Assembly: GCF_012524115.1 (NCBI RefSeq)
Contig: NZ_JAAZWB010000050.1
Span: 1 to 32,311 of the forward strand
Origin: Bacillus sp. RO1
GTDB taxonomy: Bacteria; Bacillota; Bacilli; Bacillales; Bacillaceae_I
DNA length: 32,311 bases
Direction: 5' to 3'
The notes below the pieces were generated by a model. That model saw only the letters and a list, made by a program, of their open reading frames with translations. It ran no database searches and was not told the origin of the DNA. Below, in pieces: positions 15,215-21,768 of this stretch. How positions within the stretch are numbered: the first letter of the stretch is position 1; every line of letters starts with the position of its first letter. The position numbers were made by a program, and so were the translations under genes.

Positions 15215-15529
15215 CTATAACACTCTTCTTCTCTTCCTCACAATTAACATACTTCCTGCTCCCACCACCAGCAATATAAAGCCGGTGACATAAAAGTCAT
15301 ATAGATTAGTAGCGGTGTTTGGAAGCTTCTCTCCACTCTGTTTCTTCCCATGTTCACTTTTCTTCCCATCACCCTTACCTGGCACTGCGGGATTATTCAC
15401 CTAGACCGGATTTGCCGGTTTTCCAGGTTGTCCTGGTTGACCAGGGTCAGGGAGTACCGGTCCTGGCGCACACGGATTACTTTGTCCTCCAGGAAGTGGG
15501 TATGAAGGTGTTGTGAAATTTATGGAGAT
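15215..15529 (-). pseudogene. Remnant of an LPXTG cell-wall-anchored, proline-rich surface protein
   Basis: The last 61 codons encode a sortase sorting signal: LPNTAT, a hydrophobic segment (FYVTGFILLVVGAGSMLIV) and the basic tail RKRRRVL. Directly upstream and in frame, past a TAG at 15401-15403, the frame continues as a Pro/Gly-rich stalk (GPVLPDPGQPGQPGKPANPV) back to a TAG at 15530-15532. No start codon, signal peptide or large ectodomain is present, so this is the 3' end of a lost surface-protein gene. The terminator is still intact. Confidence 0.75.
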
Positions 15530-15676
15530 CTAGGTAGTTTCACAGGATAACATCCCTTTACACCCCATTTTTCAACATGATTTCTACCCATCCAAGTTAA
15601 AACATTGTCGCAATATTGTATCTTTTTTCCTATATCTAAGTTACGATGGGAGTATTATGGAAGGCAGGTGATACCG

Positions 15677-16516
15677 ATGACGCATGCGCATAGCTTGGTT
15701 TATGAAACAATGGAAGAAGCGGCAGATGAAATTTTAGCGTTGATTAGTAAATTTGTTGATGTGAACACTTTTTTCATTGCAAAAAACGATAAAAAGGATG
15801 TCAACATTATCCATGCCTTCAATCGTAATGATGTTGTGCTTCCCTCAGGGTTTGAAACGTTATACCGTGATTCCTACTGACAGTTTATTGTTAAAAGTGG
15901 TCGGGAACCACTTATCATTGAAGATCTGAACTTATCTGACCTAACCAAAGACATGGCAGTTACCAAAGGTCTTGGGGGCGGATCGCTTATCGGTGTTCCC
16001 ATTTACTATAAGGATGGGGAGAATTACGGTACCTTGTGCGGAATGGATTTGCGACCCTTCCATTTTACAGAAGAACACAAGGATTTATTTAAAGCAATGG
16101 CCAAGTTGCTCGGAAACGTCCTGGATTTACAAAAGAAAAACTTACAAGTCCAAATGCTCTCCGTGCCTCTAGTTCCAATATTTGATGATATGGCTGTCCT
16201 TCCGCTTATCGGCGAGGTGGATTCAGAACGAACGTCTAGGGTCATTGAACACACGTTGGCTGAAGCCGCAAAAGGGGAATTAGAGTACATCATCATTGAT
16301 TTATCCGGCCTCGCCCGCATCGATTCCATAAGCGTCGAAAATTTAATGCTCATCTCCGATTCTCTTAAATTGGTAGGAGTCCGAGTTACTTTTACCGGGA
16401 TTCGACCAGACCTTGCGAAAAAAGTAAACCTATTACAAAATACCTTTGAAGACATCACGTTCAAATCAACACTTAAGCAAGCTATCCAGTCGATTAGAAA
16501 TGGTTATAAGCAATAA
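15677..16516 (+). pseudogene. GAF-STAS protein (RsbR paralogue type) with one in-frame TGA
   Basis: One continuous frame of 279 codons interrupted only by TGA at codon 68 (15878-15880). Residues 1 to about 155 form a GAF domain (KGLGGGSLIGVPIYY, YGTLCGMDLR); about 165-275 form a STAS domain with IIDLSGLARIDS and VGVRVTFTGIRPDLAKKV, the pattern of RsbR-type stressosome proteins, where the Ser of RIDS is a candidate site for an RsbT-like kinase. The TGA follows YRDSY, where related GAF proteins commonly have Cys, so TGC/TGT to TGA is a one-base change. The start ATG at 15677 has AGGTG upstream. Probably a recent nonsense mutation; readthrough is possible. Confidence 0.85.
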
Positions 16517-16518
16517 GT

Positions 16519-16560
16519 AAAAGGCTATATATGCTGTTCATGGCATATATAGCCTTTTCT
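16519..16560 (+). terminator. Rho-independent terminator after the GAF-STAS gene
   Basis: AAAAGGCTATATATGC (16519-16534) and GCATATATAGCCTTTT (16543-16558) form a 16-pair perfect stem with an 8-base loop. Because the stem starts with A and ends with T it could work in both directions. Confidence 0.9.
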
Positions 16561-16587
16561 ATTGTTAATAAAATTATTCGTATTTTC

Positions 16588-16689
16588 ATATAGCATGCGG
16601 AAATAGTCGATGTTTATCGATTCAATTCAAACCGCTTAGATGCAATAGTTAAAAATGACTTATACAAACATTTGTTTAAAAATAGTTAT
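16588..16689. repeat. 102-bp dispersed element, copy 3
   Basis: ATAT at 16588, GCATGC, AATAGTCGAT at 16602-16611, CAAACATTTG from 16665, then TTTAAAAATAGTTAT to 16689. Spacing is identical to the two other copies and orientation is the same. Confidence 0.75.
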
Positions 16690-16726
16690 ATAAGAAAAAT
16701 TCTTTTCTCACAGCACTATTTATGAT

Positions 16727-16744
16727 GAAGAGTATGCACTCTTC
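16727..16744. other. Palindrome upstream of the DUF1540 gene
   Basis: GAAGAGTATGCACTCTTC has seven-base perfect arms around ATGC and lies about 55 bases before the DUF1540 start. It could be an operator or an mRNA hairpin; no known binding motif is recognised. Confidence 0.45.
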
Positions 16745-16798
16745 TATCTGTATAGAATGAACCAAGCTTGTTTATTCTAAAATTAAGGAGGTGTTTAA

Positions 16799-16960
16799 AT
16801 GGCACAGGATGTAATATGTGAAGTAAGCAGTTGTGTTCACAACATTAATGCTCAAAACAAATGTGGCGCTACTCAAATTTATGTAGTAAACAACAAAGAA
16901 CGTAACGCTTCGAACAGTGAAGAAACAGATTGTAAAACATTCGAACCCGCTGGACACTAA
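16799..16960 (+). CDS. DUF1540 domain protein, 53 residues
   Basis: Small cysteine protein: C7-x4-C12 followed by HN at 14-15, C22, and the family end motif ETDCKTF with C45. The four cysteines plus histidine could bind a metal; no function is known for the family. The ATG at 16799 has AAGGAGGTG seven bases before it, an excellent site. It is followed by its own terminator, so it is a single-gene transcript. It is not in the antisense frame noted in this region. Confidence 0.9.
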   Translation: MAQDVICEVSSCVHNINAQNKCGATQIYVVNNKERNASNSEETDCKTFEPAGH

Positions 16961-16969
16961 TTTTACGAC

Positions 16970-17004
16970 AAAGCGGCAATCATGACGGTGATTGTCGCTT
17001 TTCT
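16970..17004 (+). terminator. Rho-independent terminator of the DUF1540 gene
   Basis: AAAGCGGCAATCA and TGATTGTCGCTTT pair around TGACGG, followed by TTCT, ten bases after the stop codon. Confidence 0.85.
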
Positions 17005-17015
17005 ATATTTATTAT

Positions 17016-17030
17016 TGATAATAATTATCA
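17016..17030. promoter_or_regulatory. Fur-box-like 7-1-7 palindrome
   Basis: TGATAATAATTATCA is a perfect 7-1-7 inverted repeat, identical to the Bacillus Fur box core (TGATAATNATTATCA). The nearest downstream gene is guaC, whose promoter starts about 120 bases away, and no iron gene is in sight. Possible orphan site or the trace of a lost gene; 17031-17130 holds no gene I can see. Confidence 0.6.
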
Positions 17031-17131
17031 TTATTATTCTTATTTTTACAAACATCTTTACTAGATAGGAGAAAAGATAGAAAAACAATTTATCACGTAA
17101 TAATCGTGTGAATTTCTTTTAATTATCCTTA

Positions 17132-17175
17132 AAAGACGAACAATAATTATTTACATAATAAGAAAGTTCGTTTAT
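17132..17175. promoter_or_regulatory. PurR operator: inverted PurBox pair of guaC
   Basis: AAAGACGAACAAT at 17132-17144 matches the PurBox at 11 of 13 positions; the inverse box at 17163-17175 (AAAGTTCGTTTAT on the plus strand) matches at 12 of 13. They are 18 bases apart, exactly as at pbuG. The second box overlaps the spacer and -10 of the guaC promoter, so bound PurR would block it. Confidence 0.78.
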
Positions 17176-17178
17176 AAT
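17150..17178 (+). promoter_or_regulatory. Sigma-A promoter of guaC
   Basis: -35 TTTACA at 17150-17155, 17-base spacer, -10 TATAAT at 17173-17178. Transcription would start about 25 bases before the riboswitch P1 stem. Confidence 0.85.
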
Positions 17179-17209
17179 CAAATTTGTGTTTAAATAATAT
17201 AGTTGATTT

Positions 17210-17317
17210 CATTCGTATATTCTTAGAGATATGGTCTAAGAGTTTCTACTAGGAGCCGTAAAATCCTAACTACGAATGGGTGGATTACTCTACCCATTTT
17301 TAGTCTGGATTTTTTTG
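17210..17317 (+). promoter_or_regulatory. Guanine-class riboswitch of guaC, predicted ON switch
   Basis: Aptamer 17210-17278: P1 CATTCGT/ACGAATG, P2 TCTTAGA/TCTAAGA around the canonical loop GATATGG, J2/3 GTTTCTAC, P3 TAGGA/TCCTA around loop CCGTAAA, J3/1 ACTAC with C at position 74 (17270). The terminator's 5' arm is made of aptamer strands: AAAATCC (17260-17266), ACTA (17269-17272) and AATGGGTGGA (17275-17284) pair with TCTACCCATT (17289-17298), TAGT (17301-17304) and GGATTTT (17307-17313), followed by T. Aptamer and terminator cannot coexist, and no antiterminator lies between them, so ligand binding should permit transcription. Confidence 0.9.
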
Positions 17318-17370
17318 TTGTGTAAAAACCGAACATTACTTTAAAAATTAATCTTTTAGGGGTGTGTCTC

Positions 17371-18354
17371 ATGGAAAATGTATTTGATTATGAAGATATT
17401 CAGTTAGTGCCAAATAAATGTGTGGTTAACAGTCGTTCTGAGTGTGATACTACGGTGACACTAGGTGGCCGTCAATTTAAGCTTCCTGTCGTGCCAGCCA
17501 ACATGCAAACGATCATTGATGAAAAGATTGCCCTTTATCTTGCTGAAAACAATTACTTTTACATCATGCACCGCTTTGAGCCACAAAAGCGTCAGGCATT
17601 CATCGAGAACATGCATGCAAAAGGTCTTTACGCTTCCATTAGTGTTGGAGTGAAAGAAGAAGAATATTCATTCGTTGAAGAGCTTGCAGCAGCAAATCTT
17701 ACTCCTGAATACATCACAATCGATATTGCCCATGGGCATTCCAATGCTGTTATCAATATGATTCAGCATATCAAAAAACACTTACCAGAGAGCTTCGTCA
17801 TTGCTGGTAACGTTGGTACGCCTGAAGCGGTACGTGAACTGGAGAATGCCGGCGCAGATGCAACAAAAGTCGGAATTGGACCAGGTAAAGTATGTATCAC
17901 AAAAATTAAAACCGGCTTCGGAACTGGTGGCTGGCAGTTGGCAGCACTTCGTTTATGTGCAAAAGCAGCAAGCAAACCGATCATTGCCGATGGCGGAATC
18001 CGTACACACGGTGATATCGCGAAATCCGTACGTTTCGGTGCAACGATGGTCATGATTGGCTCCCTTTTTGCCGGCCATGAAGAATCACCAGGAGAAACTA
18101 GCGAAGTAAACGGTAAACTAGTAAAAGAATATTTCGGCTCCGCTTCCGAATTCCAAAAAGGCGAAAAGAAAAACGTAGAAGGCAAAAAAATGTTCGTTGA
18201 GCATAAAGGTGCCTTACAAGATACACTAACGGAAATGGAGCAAGATCTTCAGTCTTCTATCTCCTATGCTGGAGGAACGACTTTAGACGCCATCCGTCAC
18301 GTAGATTATGTGATTGTGAAGAACTCTATTTTTAATGGGGATAAGGTGTATTAA
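17371..18354 (+). CDS. guaC: GMP reductase
   Basis: NADPH-dependent deamination of GMP to IMP, which returns guanine nucleotides to the adenine branch. 327 residues, nearly identical in length and sequence pattern to B. subtilis GuaC: start [29 protein letters not shown] barrel, catalytic C175 in [11 protein letters not shown], the phosphate site [11 protein letters not shown] and flap [10 protein letters not shown]. The start is the ATG at 17371 with AGGGGTG upstream; an in-frame extension to 17362 has no site. Control is by a PurBox pair and a predicted guanine ON riboswitch, which fits a catabolic role when guanine is plentiful. Confidence 0.97.
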   Translation: MENVFDYEDIQLVPNKCVVNSRSECDTTVTLGGRQFKLPVVPANMQTIIDEKIALYLAENNYFYIMHRFEPQKRQAFIENMHAKGLYASISVGVKEEEYSFVEELAAANLTPEYITIDIAHGHSNAVINMIQHIKKHLPESFVIAGNVGTPEAVRELENAGADATKVGIGPGKVCITKIKTGFGTGGWQLAALRLCAKAASKPIIADGGIRTHGDIAKSVRFGATMVMIGSLFAGHEESPGETSEVNGKLVKEYFGSASEFQKGEKKNVEGKKMFVEHKGALQDTLTEMEQDLQSSISYAGGTTLDAIRHVDYVIVKNSIFNGDKVY

Positions 18355-18374
18355 GTTTTAGGGGAACAAACATG

Positions 18375-18417
18375 GCAGCATATTTAACCCGGTGGGGTTG
18401 GGTATGCTGTTTTTTTG
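18375..18417 (+). terminator. Rho-independent terminator of guaC
   Basis: GCAGCATA and TATGCTGT close a stem with an inner AACCC/GGGTT hairpin, followed by a run of T, about 20 bases after the guaC stop. Confidence 0.85.
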
Positions 18418-18477
18418 TTCTCAAATTCAATGGAATTTGCTCCCTACCTTCACCTCATCTCCGTCTCTCACATAGAT

Positions 18478-18987
18478 TTAAAGTCCAGTCACAAACAACT
18501 TAACCTCCTGAGAATCTTGAGAAAGCTTAACTTTCTTTTCAAATACAAACCCTAGCTTTTCAAGCAGTTTAACAGAATTATGGTTGTCTAAAGAAGTTAT
18601 AGCCACTAACCGATTTAGGCCTATAACTTCTCTTCCATATTTCATTACAGCAGAGGCTGCTTCATAGGCATACCCTTTTGCCCAAAACTTAGGAAGGAAT
18701 GCAAACCCAATATCCACATCATCTAAGGCCTCTCTTTTAATAAGACCACAGATTCCAATCGGAATTCCTTCCCCTTTCAGTTCGGTTAAATAGAGACCAA
18801 AGCCCAATTGTTCATACATGTCACAAGGTCCCTTCATAATATAATCCTTCGCGTCTTCTAGGGTTCTCACGCCCTTGTCTCCGATATACTGTAGCCATGA
18901 GGGCTCATTCAAAAGCTCCAGTATAAACTTTGCATCATTATATGTAAGCCTTCGGAGCACTAGTCGTTCCGTTTCTAGAACATTCAA
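18478..18987 (-). CDS. GNAT-family N-acetyltransferase (RimJ/RimL type)
   Basis: 169 residues with the Acetyltransf_3 layout: ETERLVLRRLTYNDA at the N-terminus, GICGLIKREALDDVDIGFAF, and the acetyl-CoA binding region KGYAYEAASAVMKYGREVIG, then NHNSVKLLEKLGFVFE. Cytoplasmic; the substrate, a protein N-terminus or small amine, cannot be told. The start is a TTG at 18987 behind AAGGGTG; no ATG is available nearby. It points against guaC and its stop is 60 bases from the guaC terminator. Confidence 0.9.
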   Translation of the reverse strand: MNVLETERLVLRRLTYNDAKFILELLNEPSWLQYIGDKGVRTLEDAKDYIMKGPCDMYEQLGFGLYLTELKGEGIPIGICGLIKREALDDVDIGFAFLPKFWAKGYAYEAASAVMKYGREVIGLNRLVAITSLDNHNSVKLLEKLGFVFEKKVKLSQDSQEVKLFVTGL

Positions 18988-19017
18988 GTAAACACACCCT
19001 TATCCTTGCGTATTGCT

Positions 19018-19977
19018 CTACTTAAACCATCCCTTCCACTTAAACCAAATATACAAGCCTATCCCCATGACGAACATGACTCCAAGCGCAATAAAGTACC
19101 CATATCTATAGGTCAGCTCCGGCATATATTGAAAATTCATGCCGTAGATCCCAGCGATAAAAGTCAGTGGTGCGAAGATGGACGTGATAATGGTAAGGAC
19201 CTTCATGACATTGTTGGCTTGATGGGAGTTCAAGGAAAGGTAATTATCCCGAATGTCCGCCGTTAATTCCCGGTTGGAGGTAACCATGTCAGAAAGCTTC
19301 AGAAGATGGTCATAAATATCCGCGAAGTACTCTTTCCGTTTCATGACCCCATCCAGGCGATGCGTATTGAGCATGCGGTAAAGCAGATCACGCATCGGGT
19401 TGATTGTATGTCGCAGGTCCAATAAGGAATACCTCGTATCGAACAGCTCGTCCATCAGCTGATTCATCGATTTATCTTGCGTGTTTTCTTCAATTTTGTC
19501 CAACTGGTCCTCCAGCTTATATAGCAACGGAAAATAGTTATCAACAATGTCGTCGAGAATCTCATAAAACACGTAGTACTCATCCCAGTTTTCCACGTCT
19601 TTTGGTGGCTTGTCCAAGCTCTTCCACACCGCATCCACCTCTTTAGAAGGTGCCTGATGAAAACTAACGACATAATTTTCTCCTAAGAAAAAATTCACTT
19701 CCTCCTTATGAAGCTCGTCTTCCTTTTGTTGAATACTATGTGTCACGAAAAAAGTATGATCCTCATAATGATCGAGCTTCGGCCGCTGCAATCTATGTAT
19801 GCAATCCTCTATCGCCAATGGGTGGAAGTGGAAGGTACTATCTAAATGTTTTATTTCCTCTTCCGACGGCTGGTTGAAGTCAACCCAGAACCATTTATAG
19901 GCGTTCCTATCGAGGTTATCAATAGTAATATTTTTGTTGATTTGATGATCTCTTGTCATTCCTGCAATTCTTATCAA
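19018..19977 (-). CDS. corA: CorA-family divalent cation transporter (YfjQ-like)
   Basis: 319 residues, the length of B. subtilis YfjQ. A large acidic cytoplasmic domain is followed by two C-terminal membrane segments, the first ending in the signature YGMNF of CorA channels, and a basic tail FKWKGWFK. Function: magnesium (or cobalt, nickel) transport as a pentamer. The start is placed at a TTG (19977) giving MIRIAGMTRD, with GAGGGGA seven bases upstream; the GTG at 19992 used by the longest frame overlaps that site. Confidence 0.93.
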   Translation of the reverse strand: MIRIAGMTRDHQINKNITIDNLDRNAYKWFWVDFNQPSEEEIKHLDSTFHFHPLAIEDCIHRLQRPKLDHYEDHTFFVTHSIQQKEDELHKEEVNFFLGENYVVSFHQAPSKEVDAVWKSLDKPPKDVENWDEYYVFYEILDDIVDNYFPLLYKLEDQLDKIEENTQDKSMNQLMDELFDTRYSLLDLRHTINPMRDLLYRMLNTHRLDGVMKRKEYFADIYDHLLKLSDMVTSNRELTADIRDNYLSLNSHQANNVMKVLTIITSIFAPLTFIAGIYGMNFQYMPELTYRYGYFIALGVMFVMGIGLYIWFKWKGWFK

Positions 19978-20053
19978 TTGGCTTCCCCTCACATTCGTAT
20001 AGGGTTCTTATACCCAGTTTTGCGGGGTTTTAAAAGTGAGGGGGATTGTAAAT

Positions 20054-20314
20054 CTAAATATACGTTTCTACAATATTAGCATCTTCCCCAGCTTGTTTAG
20101 GGACAAGGGAAAAACTTTCCGGAATCTCTTTTCTAATGGCATCCAATGTAAGTCTCATCAGAATTACCGGAGTCGGTTTATTCACATCAAAGAGTCTCGC
20201 CACAAACATTCCTTTGTAATCGGTAGGGCTATTGTATATACAGATAATGGGCATGGTATACTCTTTCATATCGATTTCACTAAAAGAATTGATTAATTGG
20301 TCTTTTGTTTGCAT
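20054..20314 (-). CDS. Hypothetical protein, 86 residues
   Basis: Starts MQTKDQLINSFSEIDMKEYT with an ideal AAGGAGG site seven bases before the ATG. Soluble alpha-beta composition with hydrophobic strands MPIICIYN and GMFVARLFDV, ending AGEDANIVETYI. No motif recognised. It follows the XRE-TPR regulator on the same strand after 65 bases and could be in its transcript. Confidence 0.75.
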   Translation of the reverse strand: MQTKDQLINSFSEIDMKEYTMPIICIYNSPTDYKGMFVARLFDVNKPTPVILMRLTLDAIRKEIPESFSLVPKQAGEDANIVETYI

Positions 20315-20379
20315 AGTGATCCTCCTTTGCGTTTTTACGATTGGCAGCTGATGAATTGACTAAACTCCAATTTTATCAT

Positions 20380-21609
20380 CTAGTCTTTTATCAGCCTGTT
20401 TGCATATTCCAATGCTTTCACATGGTTTCCAACCTCCATGTAGTGCTCATACATTGTTTTTTCATATGTTCGCAGCTGATGAATCTTCCCGCTCTTCTCC
20501 AGCATGGGAATGATATTCTTTTCAATAAATTCATGATAGGCTTTCATTTCTTTCTTTTCTAAAAGGTTCAACATTTGAAAAAACATGAAACTACTCTGAT
20601 CTTCAATCATCTTTGACAAATGTTTCCCCTTTTCTATTAACTCTGCCAAATCCGTTTCATGGATGTCATTTTGCAGGCTGCAATAGATATAACCTATTAG
20701 ATTATTCAGGTACACTGGGCTACGGGGAGTTGCCTCCAATAATTCTAACGTCCTTTTATAGAAATCTGCAGCCTTGGTATTTTCTCCTCTAAAAGCATAC
20801 TCGTATGCCAGATTACTGAGCAGTGCTGCTTTCTTTGTTTTTTCATTAATCATGTCGCATTGCGCAATTAGACGATGGTATCTTGCCACCAATTCCTCAA
20901 AATCCCAGAGTTCATTTCTGCCCTCACTAATCAGCTTAATGGTTTCTGCGTCGATGACTTTCTTGTAGTTACTAGTTTTCCTGAAGTGTTCTAATGCCAA
21001 CTCACTGTAATAGTAGGCTTTGACTTTCAATTGGAGGTTCAGATAAGAAATAGCTATTTGGTGATAAAACTCCTGATTGTGGTAGTCTCTTTCGTTGATT
21101 TTCAATAGATATTCCAAAGCTTCTTTGAAATTTCCATTCAGGATTTTTGCCATTCCCAACAGGTGATGAAGCAGGTTACATTCATAAGTATTCAGCTCTT
21201 TACGTTCCATATTCATTTTTGCTAGCAGCTTGTTGGCCCTTGCTAAGTCCCCTTGATGCAGAAGATATCTGGCATGTAATAACGTGTATTTATTTTTAAT
21301 CGAATGTATTAGGAATAGAGAGTGCTTCTCAATTTCTGTTTTAAGTCGGTCCATCTCACTATTTTGCTGCATTATCATGCTGTCATGCCATTGGTCAAGC
21401 ATCCGTTCAAATTCTTGCAGGGACTCCATTTCATTTTCCAAATGGATACCTAATTTGTCACTGATCATACTTGTAATTTCTGAAGAATACTGGGTAATCC
21501 CTCTCTCAATTTTACTTATATGTGTAACAGAACAGATTCCCCTACCGAGCTCTTCTTGTGTCAGTTCCTTCTTTTCCCGATGAAATTTAATTAGCATTCC
21601 TAAACTCAC
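20380..21609 (-). CDS. XRE-family regulator with TPR repeats (RRNPP/Rgg-NprR type)
   Basis: 409 residues: an N-terminal HTH (about 1-60, LTQEELGRGICSVTHISKIERG), then about 330 residues of helical TPR-like repeats (for example EALEYLLKINERDYHNQEFY and AADFYKRTLELLEATPRSPV). This is the layout of RRNPP quorum-sensing regulators such as NprR and PlcR, which bind a secreted peptide through the TPR domain. The GTG at 21609 is preferred (GGGAG eight bases upstream) over the GTG at 21618, which touches that site. It lies just downstream of the subtilase gene on the same strand. No peptide-pheromone gene is visible next to it. Confidence 0.85.
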   Translation of the reverse strand: MSLGMLIKFHREKKELTQEELGRGICSVTHISKIERGITQYSSEITSMISDKLGIHLENEMESLQEFERMLDQWHDSMIMQQNSEMDRLKTEIEKHSLFLIHSIKNKYTLLHARYLLHQGDLARANKLLAKMNMERKELNTYECNLLHHLLGMAKILNGNFKEALEYLLKINERDYHNQEFYHQIAISYLNLQLKVKAYYYSELALEHFRKTSNYKKVIDAETIKLISEGRNELWDFEELVARYHRLIAQCDMINEKTKKAALLSNLAYEYAFRGENTKAADFYKRTLELLEATPRSPVYLNNLIGYIYCSLQNDIHETDLAELIEKGKHLSKMIEDQSSFMFFQMLNLLEKKEMKAYHEFIEKNIIPMLEKSGKIHQLRTYEKTMYEHYMEVGNHVKALEYANRLIKD

Positions 21610-21726
21610 AGTCAACACTCCCGGATTTAGTTGTAAGTAAAATTACCTCTATCATACCGTGATTTTTTCATCAGAAAAAGAGTTGTTTTTTTAATTGTTT
21701 TATTTTTCTGTCACTTAAACTTATAA

Positions 21727-21763
21727 GGAAAGGGCAGCCCCGTTACAAGGACCGCCCTTTTCT
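21727..21763 (-). terminator. Terminator-like hairpin after the subtilase gene
   Basis: Minus strand AAAGGGC and GCCCTTT arms around a 18-base partly paired loop, nine bases after the subtilase stop. The following CCTTATAAG is a poor T-tract, so some readthrough into the XRE-TPR gene is possible. Confidence 0.55.
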
Positions 21764-21768
21764 AAAGC

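Noticed and set aside
17763-18185. 140-codon frame antisense to guaC
   Set aside because: Shadow of the conserved guaC coding sequence; no independent start site or family resemblance.
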